A stretch of DNA of 64,000 nt from Candidatus Zixiibacteriota bacterium (GCA_022571845.1 JACZXB010000008.1:108116-172115); one strand, 5' to 3'. Counted from the first letter of the stretch, positions 43,973 through 53,679 are shown. Numbers and translations are program-made. The notes: generated by a model from the letters alone, not told the origin.

Positions 43973-44052
43973 TCACCTGAGCTCTTTTCACTCATCACCT
44001 GAGCTCTTTTCACTCGTCACCCTGAGCGAAGTCGAAGGGGACGAAGGGTGAC
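43973..44052. repeat. Tandem 22-bp repeat fused to a palindromic dispersed repeat
   Basis: Two 22-bp units beginning TCACCTGAGCTC (43973-43994 and 43995-44016) differ at one position. They run into a palindrome GTCACCCT ... AGGGTGAC (44016-44052) of the same family as the repeat at 29225-29323 (shared GTCGAAGGG-type core). It lies upstream of the purine nucleoside phosphorylase gene. The rest of this 338-bp gap holds the DivIVA terminator and no gene. Confidence 0.7.
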
Positions 44053-44170
44053 AAAAAAATCTTTATCGATGCATTCTATTTGATTTTCAATCCAAAAACA
44101 GCATATTTTAATTCTAAGGCCGCCCTCTAAGCGGACAATAGGGAACAGCAATTTCAGAAAGGACGGAACT

Positions 44171-45001
44171 TTGCAAACTATCGAACAACTGAACGAACAA
44201 TTAAAAGAGGCCACTGATTATATCGCAAGCCAGACACAGTTTAAGCCTTCCATCGGTATCATTCTCGGAACCGGGCTTGGCTCACTGGTCGACGGCATTG
44301 AAATGCAGGCGACAGTCGGTTACGACAAAATTCCGCACTTTCCGGTATCGACAGTCGAATCACACGCCGGCAGGCTTCTTTTTGGCGGGCTTCGCGGCAA
44401 ACCGGTCGTCTGTATGCAAGGGCGCTTTCATTTTTACGAAGGCTACACTTTACAGCAAATTGCTTTTCCCGTCCGCGTCATGAACCGGCTCGGCATCAAA
44501 ACGCTCATAGTTTCAAACGCTGCCGGAGGCATGAACCCGAATTTTAATGCCGGCGACATTATGCTGATAAAAGACCATATTAATTTCTTCCCCGGTAATC
44601 CGCTTATCGGCCCCAATGATGAAAAAATGGGCGACCGCTTCCCGGATATGTACGAAGTTTATAATCACGATTATATTAAAATGGCCAAACAAGTGGCGCT
44701 TGACTTAAAACAGCCGCTGCAGGAAGGCGTCTATGTCGGCCTGACCGGACCCTGTCTGGAAACCGCCGCCGAATACCGCATGCTGCGCGGCTGGGGAGCC
44801 GATGCTGTCGGCATGTCAACTGTCCCTGAAGTCATAGCAGCCCACCACCAGCATAACAGGGTTCTGGCCTTTTCAATTATTACCGATATGGGACTGGCCG
44901 ACAACATGCACCCCTGCTCACTTGATGACGTTATCGGCACCGCCACCGCTACCGAACCCAAACTCCGCGAACTAATAGCCGGCTGCGTGGAGAAGATGTA
45001 G
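44171..45001 (+). CDS. Purine nucleoside phosphorylase
   Basis: The 276-residue protein matches the trimeric PNP/MTAP family: ILGTGLGSLVD near residue 36, the SHAGRLLFGGLRGKPVVCMQGRFHFYEGY region, LIVSNAAGGMN, GLTGPCLETAAEYRML and a final substrate-site motif AVGMSTVPEVIAAHH. It cleaves purine nucleosides with phosphate to give the base and ribose-1-phosphate. The start codon is TTG at 44171, with AAAGGA eight bases upstream; no ATG is available near the expected N-terminus. It is followed 47 bp later by pepF in the same direction. Confidence 0.92.
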   Translation: MQTIEQLNEQLKEATDYIASQTQFKPSIGIILGTGLGSLVDGIEMQATVGYDKIPHFPVSTVESHAGRLLFGGLRGKPVVCMQGRFHFYEGYTLQQIAFPVRVMNRLGIKTLIVSNAAGGMNPNFNAGDIMLIKDHINFFPGNPLIGPNDEKMGDRFPDMYEVYNHDYIKMAKQVALDLKQPLQEGVYVGLTGPCLETAAEYRMLRGWGADAVGMSTVPEVIAAHHQHNRVLAFSIITDMGLADNMHPCSLDDVIGTATATEPKLRELIAGCVEKM

Positions 45002-45048
45002 GAGGAAACGACAATTGCTTCAATTGATTATTTTGAAAGGACCAATAC

Positions 45049-46890
45049 ATGTCTACTGCTCTTGAATCAAAAAAAAGTGAAACTTCGTCTCTTCCGTCCC
45101 GTGATGGCATAGATGATAAACATAAATGGAATTTGGCTGATATATATTCAGACGATAACGCCTGGGATGAAGACTACAAGCGAGTCCAGGGATTAATAGA
45201 AAAAGCCAAAACATTCGCCGGCAAACTAAACGAATCACCCCGGAAACTTTTTGACTGCCTGGAAATTCGCACTGATTTAAACCTGTCGGTCTTTCAGCTT
45301 TTTCAATACGCCCGCTTAAACCGCGATATAGATAACCGCGTTTCCAAATACCAGTCAATGACCGACCGCGCGGCTATGCTTTCGTCGCTCGCCGGCGCCG
45401 CCTATTCATTTGTTGAACCGGAATTGCTAAAAATGTCCGACAAGCAGCTGCAGAAAATGGCCAGGCAATTTCCTGAAACCAATCTCTATGATTTTTATAT
45501 CAGAGAACTGATTCGCTCCCGCCCGCATATCCGCTCCGAAGAAGTCGAAGAATTGCTGGCCCAGTCAGCCATGGTGGCGCGCGGCGCCGAAAACGTTTTT
45601 ACCATGCTCGATGACGCCGATATGACCTATCCCGACGTCAAAGACGAAGACGGCAACCTGGTTAAGCTGACCAAACAGCGCTACGCCAAGATTCTGGAAT
45701 CTACCAATGCTGAAGTTCGCAAAAATGCTCACTCCGCTTTTTATTCCTCTTACAAAAACCATCTGAACACTTTGAGCGCCTCTTTGGCTTCGACTATCAA
45801 CAATGATGTTTTTTACACCAAAGCTCGTAGTTTTAGGAGCTGCCTGCATGACGCGCTCAATGGCGATAATATTCCAACCGAAGTATACCATTCGCTAATT
45901 TCCACCACCGAAAAACATATCGAAGGCTTGCACAAATATGTGGCGCTTCGCAAAAAAATACTTAAGCTTGAAAAAATTCACAGTTACGATATGTTCTGCC
46001 CCTTGTTTCCCGAACGCGACTACGAGGTAAAATACGACGAGGCCGTCGAAGCCGTCATAGAATCAGCTTCACCCTTGGGAACCGATTATGCCAATGCCCT
46101 AAAGTATTCTTTCGCAAGCCGCTGGGTGGATGTCTATGAAACCGAGGGCAAAGGCAGCGGCGCTTACAACTGGGGCAACTACAAAGTCCATCCCTTTGTG
46201 CTGATGAACTACAACGATACCATCGACAATATGTTCACTCTGGCGCACGAGATGGGACACGCCATGCACAGTCATCTGTCCTGCGGCAAACAGCCTTATC
46301 AAAAAGCGGGCTATTCGATCTTTGTGGCCGAGGTCGCCTCGACACTCAACGAAGGCCTGCTGTTGGAACATCTACTCAAAAAAACAACCGATGACCTTGA
46401 CAAACTGTTTATCTTAAACCGTCAGATGGATAACACCGTCGGCACCTTTTTTAATCAGGTCATGTACGCCAATTTTGAACTGGCCATTCACGAAACAGTC
46501 GAAAAGGGCGGCGCCCTTTCACCCGATATGATGACCGGCCTCTGGCGCGGACTTACTGAAAAATATTACGGCCCGCATCTGACGATTGATGATTATTCAA
46601 TTATCAAATGGTGCCGCATCCCGCATTTTTATATGATGTATTACGTCTTCCAGTACGCCACCTCGTATGCCGTCTCGCAGGCGATAATGTCAAAATTTAT
46701 AGCAGGCGACACGACCATCGTTGGCAAATATATAGAAATGCTTTCAGCCGGCGGTTCGGATTATCCGATTAAACTTTTGAAAAACTGCGGCGTAGATATG
46801 ACCAAACCCGAAGCTGTCGAAGCGACAGTCAAAATGTTCGCGCAGCAGGTTGACGAGATGGAGGGCTTAGCCGAAGGGCTGGGAAAATAA
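45049..46890 (+). CDS. pepF: Oligoendopeptidase F (M3 family)
   Basis: The 613-residue protein has the M3 zinc metallopeptidase motif HEMGHAMHS, with the first histidine at residue 400, and a downstream glutamate in FVAEVASTLNE. YKVHPFVLMNYND and NYCSPRL-like segments are absent, and the overall order of helices, including the IYSDDNAWDEDYKRVQ N-terminus, fits oligoendopeptidase F. It would cut peptides of about 7-17 residues in the cytoplasm. No signal peptide is present. The neighbour upstream is the purine nucleoside phosphorylase gene in the same direction, but no functional link is obvious. Confidence 0.93.
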   Translation: MSTALESKKSETSSLPSRDGIDDKHKWNLADIYSDDNAWDEDYKRVQGLIEKAKTFAGKLNESPRKLFDCLEIRTDLNLSVFQLFQYARLNRDIDNRVSKYQSMTDRAAMLSSLAGAAYSFVEPELLKMSDKQLQKMARQFPETNLYDFYIRELIRSRPHIRSEEVEELLAQSAMVARGAENVFTMLDDADMTYPDVKDEDGNLVKLTKQRYAKILESTNAEVRKNAHSAFYSSYKNHLNTLSASLASTINNDVFYTKARSFRSCLHDALNGDNIPTEVYHSLISTTEKHIEGLHKYVALRKKILKLEKIHSYDMFCPLFPERDYEVKYDEAVEAVIESASPLGTDYANALKYSFASRWVDVYETEGKGSGAYNWGNYKVHPFVLMNYNDTIDNMFTLAHEMGHAMHSHLSCGKQPYQKAGYSIFVAEVASTLNEGLLLEHLLKKTTDDLDKLFILNRQMDNTVGTFFNQVMYANFELAIHETVEKGGALSPDMMTGLWRGLTEKYYGPHLTIDDYSIIKWCRIPHFYMMYYVFQYATSYAVSQAIMSKFIAGDTTIVGKYIEMLSAGGSDYPIKLLKNCGVDMTKPEAVEATVKMFAQQVDEMEGLAEGLGK

Positions 46891-46948
46891 CTATTCGGAA
46901 AGCCTGAAGTCATCGCCGCCGACAAAATCTGGATCCCGGGGTAGCAAA

Positions 46949-47482
46949 TTAATATTTGTCTATTCTGTGAACATCGAATTCACCGTCTGGATTGAAGCTT
47001 ATAATCTGACGCTCGGTTACTTTTCCCTCTACACAATACAAACGAGCCCAAAACGAAGCCGTACCGTCACCTCCCCTTATAACTATAATCAATGTATCTT
47101 TGACCTCTTCAAGCCAGATGCAGTCGAAACCGCTGATTGAAATATCTGAATACGATTTCTCAGGTATTACAATAGAGCGACCTCGCACATTTAACCCCAA
47201 ACTGTCAATTAGGGTCGCCGGGTTCCATCCATCGGTACCTATGTAAAACTTTGCAGTGTCCCATGGATACATTTGATCTCTCTTCATAATATTAAGTTTC
47301 ATTGAAAAAAACAGTTCGTACTTTCTCTTGTCTAACAAATCTCCTTCAATTGTAAACGCCCTTTCTCTTAAGCGAAGACTACCATCATCATTTTCAACGA
47401 TAGATGGCGTACGGTGACTCGCTCCCAATAGTAAAATCGGGAGCAGAGTCAAAAAAAACAATTTCATCTTCTTCATCCTCAT
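46949..47482 (-). CDS. Secreted protein of unknown function
   Basis: The 177-residue protein has a signal peptide (KLFFLTLLPILLLGASH) and a mature part that looks beta-rich (SMKLNIMKRDQMYPW, FYIGTDGWNPATLIDSLGL, IVIRGGDGTASFWARLY). There are three methionines in the first six residues, and the ATG at 47467 has the best-spaced ribosome site (GAGGATGAAGAAG). I recognise no family. A similar sentence of residues (L-N-I-x-R-x-x-x, TIGGSGW) is found in the secreted protein at 38620, which also shares the phrase IGTDGW/IGGSGW, but the similarity is weak. It lies between the convergent pepF and divergent ileS genes. Confidence 0.6.
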   Translation of the reverse strand: MRMKKMKLFFLTLLPILLLGASHRTPSIVENDDGSLRLRERAFTIEGDLLDKRKYELFFSMKLNIMKRDQMYPWDTAKFYIGTDGWNPATLIDSLGLNVRGRSIVIPEKSYSDISISGFDCIWLEEVKDTLIIVIRGGDGTASFWARLYCVEGKVTERQIISFNPDGEFDVHRIDKY

Positions 47483-47614
47483 TTTTTGTGTATCAAATGA
47501 CCCCTCTTTCTCTCATTATCGACTTCTTTTGCCGCTAGTAAACTGCGTTAATGCTTCGCCATCATTCAAATAGCAACTTGATACATTTCCCTCTTTACAA
47601 AACCACTAAACCGA

Positions 47615-47628
47615 CCTAATATATTAGG
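47615..47628. repeat. 14-bp palindrome upstream of ileS
   Basis: CCTAATATATTAGG is a perfect inverted repeat 37 bp before the ileS start. It could be an operator or part of a promoter region shared with the divergent secreted protein gene. Confidence 0.45.
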
Positions 47629-47665
47629 CTATACCGGATTACGTTTAGGCCGAAAAACTGATAAA

Positions 47666-50600
47666 ATGAAGTTTGATACGTTAAAAGACAATTTTTCGCT
47701 GCCCAAAGCCGAGGAGAAAATCCTCGAGTTCTGGAAAAACGAGGATATTTTCCACAAAGCCAATAAACTGGCTGAAAAACGGCCTCATTTTGTCTTTTAC
47801 GAAGGCCCGCCCACAGCCAACGGCCGCCCCGGTATCCATCACTTAATATCCCGAACAGTCAAAGATCTGGTTTGCCGCTATAAATCTATGCAGGGCTTTC
47901 GGGTCGACCGCAAAGCCGGCTGGGATACCCACGGCCTGCCGGTTGAGATCGAAGTCGAAAAGGCACTGGGGCTAAAATCCAAAAAAGAAATCCTGGCTTA
48001 CGGCATTGACAAATTTAACAAAAAATGTCGTGAGTCAGTCTTCAAATATCTGGAAGAATGGAACCGCATCACCGTCCGCACCGGCTACTGGCTTGATCTG
48101 GACGACGCCTATGTCACTCTGGAAAACGAATATATCGAATCGGTCTGGTGGATTCTTAAAAACTTCTTTGACCGTGATTTGATTTACAAAGGTTTCAGGA
48201 CCGTGCCATTCTGCCCCCGCTGCGGCACCGGACTCTCCAGCCACGAGGTTGCACAAGGGTATGAAACAGTCAAAGACCCCTCAATATTTATCAAAGTCAA
48301 AGCGGCTGACGGCGATTTTAGCTATTTAGTCTGGACCACCACCCCCTGGACGCTGCCATCGAACGCCGCCCTCTGCATGAAACCCGATGCCGACTATGTC
48401 ACAGTCGAGCACGAAGGAGAAAAGCTGGTGCTGGCCGAAGCGCTGGTAGAAAAAGTTTTTGGCTCAGGCGATGTTACGATTGTCGAGAAGAAAAAGGGCT
48501 CAGAGTTTCTTAAGAGAAAATACACGCCCCTTTTTGATTTCTATTTTGAACAATACAAAAATGAAGCCTGGTACGTAATAAATGGCGACTTTGTTACTCT
48601 CGAAGACGGCACCGGAATCGTACACATCGCACCCGGCTTCGGCGCCGACGACTACGAAATCGGCAAAGAGTATGGCCTGCCGGTTTTGCAGGCTATCGAA
48701 TCGAACGGTCTGTTCAAAGATCTGGCCGGTCCCTACAAAGGAATGTTTATCAAAGATGCCGACCCGGTCATCATAAAAGATTTAAAAATCGCCGGCCGCA
48801 TGTTCAAAAAAGAAAAGTACGAACATAGCTACCCCTTTTGCTGGCGCTGTCATACGCCGCTTATATATATCGCCCGTCAGTCATGGTATCTCAAAACCAC
48901 CCAGTTCAAACAAAAATTGATAGACAATAATAATTCTATCAACTGGGTTCCCGATGAAATCCGATCCGGACGCATGCTGAACTGGCTCGAAAATAATGTC
49001 GACTGGTCCCTCTCGCGCGAACGTTTCTGGGGCACACCTATTCCTATCTGGGTCTGCGACGACAACAAGTGCGGCAAAAAGAAAGCTATCGGCTCAATAG
49101 ATGAACTCCTAAAAGAAGCAAACGACGACAAATGGCAAAAAGTTTATGACTCCGGCGAATTAGACCTTCATAAACCAATGATGGACGAGATCAAAATCCG
49201 CTGTCAGTGCGGCAACAGCATGACACGAATCCCTGAGGTTGTCGATGTCTGGTTTGACTCAGGCGCCATGCCCTATGCCCAGTGGCACTATCCCTTTGAG
49301 AACAAAGAACAGTTTGAAAATAAATATCCGGCTGATTTTATCTCCGAGGCGGTTGACCAGACCCGCGGTTGGTTTTATTCACTTCTGGCAATCTCAACTT
49401 TGCTTTTTGATAAAGCGCCATTTAAAAATGTAGTCGTTCTGGAATTTATTCTGGATAAAGCCGGAAAAAAAATGTCCAAGCACAAAGGCAACGTGGTTGA
49501 CCCCTTTGTGATGGTTGACAAATACGGCGCCGACGCCGTCCGCTGGTATATGGTCTCGGCCTCGAACCCCTGGCTGCCGAGCCGCTTTGATGAAGACGGC
49601 CTGGGCGAAGTTGTCCGTAAATTTTTCGACACACTCAAGAACAGTTACTCGTTCTTTGCGCTCTATGCCAATATCGACGGAGTTTTAGAAAAAGCCGAAA
49701 GCGCCAATCAATCCGTTGTCGAATATTTAGAAAGCAAAGCCGGTGAACCTGAACGCTTCGACCGCTGGATAATTTCCAAATACAATTCCCTTATAAAAAA
49801 TGTAACTGCGCAGTTTGATGCGTATGAAATAATGCGCGCTACCCGCGCCGTTCAACATTTCGTAATTGAAGAGCTTTCCAACTGGTATGTCCGCAACAAC
49901 CGCCGCCGCTATTGGGCCAAAGGCGATGACCGTTCAAAAATGCGAGCCTATTTGACACTGGTACATATTCTGCAAGGTGTCTGTCAGTTGATCGCCCCGG
50001 TAGCGCCATTTATGTCGGAACTTATCTGGCGTGAATTGACCAGCGCCGAAAGAAATAACGGTAATAGTAATGCCCTTGAATCTGTTCATATGACTCAGTT
50101 CCCCAAAGCGAACGAAGCGGCTATTGATTTGGAGCTTGAAGAAACGATGGAGCTGGTAGAAAAAATTGTATCGCTCGGACGCGCCGCCCGTTCAAGAAAA
50201 AATATCAAAGTCAGACAACCTCTGGGGAAACTCCTGGTGCAGCTTCCCGCCGGAACCAAATCAGAAAAACTGAGCAGCGACCTGGCCATTATTAAAAGCG
50301 AACTAAATATCAAAGAGGTCGAAGTATCCGAAAATCTTGACCGGTATCTTACCTATACTGCCAAACTTAATTTCAAAACTGCCGGGCAAAAACTTGGCGG
50401 CGCGGTCAAACAAGCTGCAAAGTTACTTGGCCAGCTAGCCGAGGCCGATATTAAGAAATTTGTCAAGCAAGGCTCTATGACATTATCTGTCGACGGCAAT
50501 GATATCTTTCTTTCATCAGATGATGTCGAAGTTGTCAAAAATGAAAAAGATGGCTATGCGCTAGAAAGTAACGGCGGTATTGCTGTGGCCTTGACCACTT

Positions 50601-50878
50601 TGCTGACTGATGACCTGATTGACGAAGGCTTCGCCCGGGAAATTGTAAACAAAATACAAAATATGCGAAAGAGCTCCGGCTTCGAGGTAACCGACATTAT
50701 TTCTGTCAAAGTACAATCGACTGAGAGAGTCAGCCTGGCAGCCAAGAAATATGACGCCTTTATCAAAAAAGAGACTCTGGCTCAGTCTGTTGTGTTTTCG
50801 AAATCGGAAACTCCCAAAGGCGCCACCGAATGGAATATCAACGGAGAAAAAACTTTGATAGCTTTAGCTAGGGTATAA
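47666..50878 (+). CDS. ileS: Isoleucyl-tRNA synthetase, type 2-like
   Basis: The 1070-residue protein has the class I signatures: PPTANGRPGIHH (the HIGH element) near residue 50 and KKMSKHKGN (the KMSKS element) near residue 602. TVKDLVCRYKSMQG, GWDTHGLPVEIEVEKALG and the CP1 editing domain with LVWTTTPWTLPSN and GIVHIAPGFGADDYEIG are diagnostic for IleRS. The length and the HLISRTVKDLVCRYK stretch favour the type 2 branch, which tends to be mupirocin-resistant; the type call is tentative. It is followed 7 bp later by the DksA-like gene, and the three genes ileS, dksA-like and lspA probably form an operon. Confidence 0.95.
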   Translation: MKFDTLKDNFSLPKAEEKILEFWKNEDIFHKANKLAEKRPHFVFYEGPPTANGRPGIHHLISRTVKDLVCRYKSMQGFRVDRKAGWDTHGLPVEIEVEKALGLKSKKEILAYGIDKFNKKCRESVFKYLEEWNRITVRTGYWLDLDDAYVTLENEYIESVWWILKNFFDRDLIYKGFRTVPFCPRCGTGLSSHEVAQGYETVKDPSIFIKVKAADGDFSYLVWTTTPWTLPSNAALCMKPDADYVTVEHEGEKLVLAEALVEKVFGSGDVTIVEKKKGSEFLKRKYTPLFDFYFEQYKNEAWYVINGDFVTLEDGTGIVHIAPGFGADDYEIGKEYGLPVLQAIESNGLFKDLAGPYKGMFIKDADPVIIKDLKIAGRMFKKEKYEHSYPFCWRCHTPLIYIARQSWYLKTTQFKQKLIDNNNSINWVPDEIRSGRMLNWLENNVDWSLSRERFWGTPIPIWVCDDNKCGKKKAIGSIDELLKEANDDKWQKVYDSGELDLHKPMMDEIKIRCQCGNSMTRIPEVVDVWFDSGAMPYAQWHYPFENKEQFENKYPADFISEAVDQTRGWFYSLLAISTLLFDKAPFKNVVVLEFILDKAGKKMSKHKGNVVDPFVMVDKYGADAVRWYMVSASNPWLPSRFDEDGLGEVVRKFFDTLKNSYSFFALYANIDGVLEKAESANQSVVEYLESKAGEPERFDRWIISKYNSLIKNVTAQFDAYEIMRATRAVQHFVIEELSNWYVRNNRRRYWAKGDDRSKMRAYLTLVHILQGVCQLIAPVAPFMSELIWRELTSAERNNGNSNALESVHMTQFPKANEAAIDLELEETMELVEKIVSLGRAARSRKNIKVRQPLGKLLVQLPAGTKSEKLSSDLAIIKSELNIKEVEVSENLDRYLTYTAKLNFKTAGQKLGGAVKQAAKLLGQLAEADIKKFVKQGSMTLSVDGNDIFLSSDDVEVVKNEKDGYALESNGGIAVALTTLLTDDLIDEGFAREIVNKIQNMRKSSGFEVTDIISVKVQSTERVSLAAKKYDAFIKKETLAQSVVFSKSETPKGATEWNINGEKTLIALARV

Positions 50879-50885
50879 TCTGATT

Positions 50886-51287
50886 ATGACCGAATCTCCA
50901 TTCAAAAAAGATGAACTTAAAAAGTTCCGCCAGTTGCTTTTGGATAAGCGCAAAAGCCTGATTCACGAAATGGGCGGAGTGATGAAAGAGCAGTTTAGCT
51001 CTACCCCCAAAGATGCGACCGGTGACCATTCTTCACATTCCTACCATATGGCCGATCAAGGCACCGATGCCATGGAGCGGGAATTAGCTTTTATGTTCGC
51101 TTCAAAATCCGGACGGCTGGTCTACCACATTGACGAGGCTCTCAGGCGTATAGATGATGGCATCTATGGCTTGTGCTTTAGTTGTAGTAAGCCGGTTGCC
51201 GTATCTCGTCTCAATGCTGTACCACATGCACGTTTGTGTATCAAGTGCAAAGAATCTGAAGAGGGGCGCAAAACTGCACGAAAATAA
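50886..51287 (+). CDS. DksA/TraR-family zinc-finger protein
   Basis: The 133-residue protein has a coiled-coil N-terminal half (ELKKFRQLLLDKRKSLIHEMGG) with an aspartate- and glutamate-containing loop, and a C-terminal zinc finger with CFSC ... CIKC (C-x2-C and C-x2-C) in the IYGLCFSCSKPVAVSRLNAVPHARLCIKCK region. It binds the secondary channel of RNA polymerase, and full DksA needs ppGpp. It is shorter than E. coli DksA (151 aa). The gene lies 7 bp after ileS and overlaps the start of lspA. Confidence 0.9.
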   Translation: MTESPFKKDELKKFRQLLLDKRKSLIHEMGGVMKEQFSSTPKDATGDHSSHSYHMADQGTDAMERELAFMFASKSGRLVYHIDEALRRIDDGIYGLCFSCSKPVAVSRLNAVPHARLCIKCKESEEGRKTARK

Positions 51288-51795
51288 TTTCAAGTCTCTT
51301 TTAGTTCCGCTGATAATTCTTTTTACGGTGGCAGCGCTCGACCAAGCTACAAAACTTTGGGCGGTAAATTATCTCAGCCAGGCCGGTTCTGTTAAAGTGT
51401 TAGGTGAGTTTTTTATGTTAACTTTAGTATACAACGAAGGCGGCGCCCTGGGATCAAATCTGGGGTCATCACTTGCCTACCTCATCGTTTCAATATTGAT
51501 TTTTGGACTGGTGCTCTTTTACATTTACAGTCATCGCGACTCAAAATCTCTGTCGTTTGCACTCTCATTTATAGCAGGCGGCGCACTCGGCAATATTATT
51601 GATCGCCTGCGAATCGGTAAAGTCGTTGACTGGATTGATTTTGACTTTATAGATCTGAATTTCTTCGGTTATCAGCTTAATCGTTGGTGGACCTTTAATA
51701 TCGCTGACGCTGCCATAAGCTGTGCGATTGTTTTTATTCTCGCCGGACTATTTTTTTCAGAAACAAAGTTGGGTCAACTGGATAACAAAAAATAA
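51274..51795 (+). CDS. lspA: Lipoprotein signal peptidase II (probable CTG start)
   Basis: The mature-looking protein is 173 residues with four membrane helices and the catalytic elements: DQATKLWA near residue 22, YNEGGALGSN near residue 54, GGALGNIIDRLRIGKVVDWIDF and FNIADAAIS with the second catalytic Asp. It cleaves the signal peptide of prolipoproteins, and this window encodes several. No ATG, GTG or TTG lies at the expected place; a CTG at 51274 has GAGGGG seven bases upstream and gives a length before the first motif like that of other LspA proteins. The gene overlaps the dksA-like gene by 14 bp. A longer start at 51226 (ATG) is possible but lacks a ribosome site. Confidence 0.88.
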   Translation: MHENNFKSLLVPLIILFTVAALDQATKLWAVNYLSQAGSVKVLGEFFMLTLVYNEGGALGSNLGSSLAYLIVSILIFGLVLFYIYSHRDSKSLSFALSFIAGGALGNIIDRLRIGKVVDWIDFDFIDLNFFGYQLNRWWTFNIADAAISCAIVFILAGLFFSETKLGQLDNKK

Positions 51796-52299
51796 TTAGC
51801 AGACACAAAAGAATAGCAGACAGAAAATAAATTTCCTTCAGCGAAATAAAAATTCCTGTCAGGCCACCATAAAATAGACGATTACTCTAACTCTGTGCGC
51901 ACAACAATTTTGGCTCTTTCCAATTTATTAACTGCAACAAGAGATAAAATGCGAGTGGCCGCGTTTCCTTTTACTCCCTCTGTAAGAAGCCTGCCTGCAA
52001 TGAGTTTAGATTTTTACATTTTAATGCACCTGCTCCCTTGACGAATCTGTCTCGTATTACTATTTATTTACATGAAGCTAACAAGCCCGCAAGGCGTTGA
52101 TAATCTGTTGAAAACTTTTCTGGCTTTTCAAATAAGGCTCTGCCCTGAAAGGGCTTAGGGGGTACTTGGGCTCCTTGAAATGTTGATAGTTTTGTGGATA
52201 GCTTTTTGATTTTAAAAAATTAAACAGGCAAGATGTTGAATGCCAAAAGAGTGAAGTTAAAAATTTAGTTTTACTAATCTAACCAATGGAAAGGCAGGG
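51796..52299 (+). other. 504-bp region upstream of dnaA
   Basis: No gene or RNA is recognised. It holds a candidate dnaA promoter (52038-52066), a GCCCT-GAAA-AGGGC hairpin around 52142-52154, and one DnaA-box-like sequence (TGTGGATAG at 52193-52201). It may be part of the origin region together with the dnaA-dnaN gap. Confidence 0.5.
52038..52066 (+). promoter_or_regulatory. Candidate dnaA promoter
   Basis: TTGACG, a 17-bp spacer and TATTTA fit a sigma70 promoter. The transcript would have a leader of about 225 nt that contains the DnaA-box-like sequence at 52193. Confidence 0.45.
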
Positions 52300-53679
52300 G
52301 TGAAAACAATTAGTACAGCAGTAAAGTCAAATCATTGGGCTCTGTGTTTGGAATACATGTCCCATCGGGTTAAACAGCAGTCGTTTAATACTTGGCTGAA
52401 ACCGACCAAAGGGAATTTGTCAGAAAATGGAAGTTTTGTGGTGAAAGTTAGAAACCAGTTCGTCTCCGACTGGCTTCAAAATCATTTCCGGGAACTGATT
52501 GAAGAGGCAATCGCAGAGATCCTGGGAACTTCCCACTCTCTTGTCTTTGAATTAAACAACGAGAATGCTAAGGATCAGGCTTCGCTTGAATTATACGACC
52601 ACAGCACCTTATCTCGACCAACCGTAAAGAGTAATAGCAACGGCGGCTATGGCACAAAAAGCAGTTTAAGCCAGCGCTACGATTTCAAATCGTTGGTGGT
52701 CGGTGGCTTTAACGAATTTGCTTATGCCGCGGCCGTGGCAGTAGCTGAGGCTCCTGGTACAACCCGCTATAACCCGCTTTATATCTATGGCGGCACCGGC
52801 CTCGGCAAAACACACATTGTTCAGGCTTTAGGTAATGAGATCGTACGGCTATTTCCTGACAAGAGAGTCGTCTATGCCACCAGTGAAAAATTTACCTCTG
52901 ATTTTATCTCTTCTATTTCAGGCGGCTCAATGGCTGACTTTACCAAAAACTACCGCAGCACCGATGTTCTGATTATTGACGATGCCCAGTTTTTTACTGG
53001 TAAAGAATCTACCCAGGAGCAATTCTTCCATACTTTCAACACTCTTTACAATCTGGGTAAGCAAATAGTATTAACATCTGACCGTCCCCCAAAAGAGATT
53101 AAAGGGCTCGAAGAGCGCCTGCTCTCCAGATTTTCATGCGGACTGGTAACCGACCTGCAGGCCCCGGATCTTGAAAACCGGACTGCCATTCTCTACAAAA
53201 AAATGGAATCAGAGGGCTGTTCGATGCCGGACGATGTCCTCAGGTATATTGCCAGTAAGGTTACCACTAATGTAAGGGAGCTGGAGGGTGCTCTTATCAG
53301 GCTTTTAGCCTATAGCTCACTTAAAAAAGTTGAGGTTAATCTTGAGATGGCTCATAAGATTCTATCGGATAGCTTCTATCAAAAAAAACAGCTCATTACC
53401 ATAGATGACATTCAAAAAAAGACCTGTGATCTTTTAAGAATTGACAAAAGTTTGATGCAGGCCAAGAAAAAAACCTCCGATGCTGTCATGGCTCGTCAGA
53501 TTGCTATGTATCTAAGTCGTTCCCTAACAGACAGTTCCCTGAAAAACATCGGGGACGCTTTTGGTGGTCGGGACCATTCAACGGTGATTCATGCTTGTGA
53601 TATAATTTCCCGCAGGATGTCCTCTGATTCAAACTTTAGGGAGAGAATCGACCAGCTATCCGCCTCATTATTATATTAA
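52300..53679 (+). CDS. dnaA: Chromosomal replication initiator DnaA
   Basis: The 459-residue protein has the four DnaA domains: the N-terminal domain (MSHRVKQQSFNTWLKPT), a short linker, the AAA+ domain with Walker A GGTGLGKTHIVQALGN near residue 165 and Walker B VLIIDDAQF, and the C-terminal DNA-binding domain with GGRDHSTVIHACD. The start codon is GTG at 52300, with AAGG about ten bases upstream. DnaA binds DnaA boxes and opens the origin. It is followed by dnaN and recF, the classical origin-linked order. Confidence 0.97.
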   Translation: MKTISTAVKSNHWALCLEYMSHRVKQQSFNTWLKPTKGNLSENGSFVVKVRNQFVSDWLQNHFRELIEEAIAEILGTSHSLVFELNNENAKDQASLELYDHSTLSRPTVKSNSNGGYGTKSSLSQRYDFKSLVVGGFNEFAYAAAVAVAEAPGTTRYNPLYIYGGTGLGKTHIVQALGNEIVRLFPDKRVVYATSEKFTSDFISSISGGSMADFTKNYRSTDVLIIDDAQFFTGKESTQEQFFHTFNTLYNLGKQIVLTSDRPPKEIKGLEERLLSRFSCGLVTDLQAPDLENRTAILYKKMESEGCSMPDDVLRYIASKVTTNVRELEGALIRLLAYSSLKKVEVNLEMAHKILSDSFYQKKQLITIDDIQKKTCDLLRIDKSLMQAKKKTSDAVMARQIAMYLSRSLTDSSLKNIGDAFGGRDHSTVIHACDIISRRMSSDSNFRERIDQLSASLLY

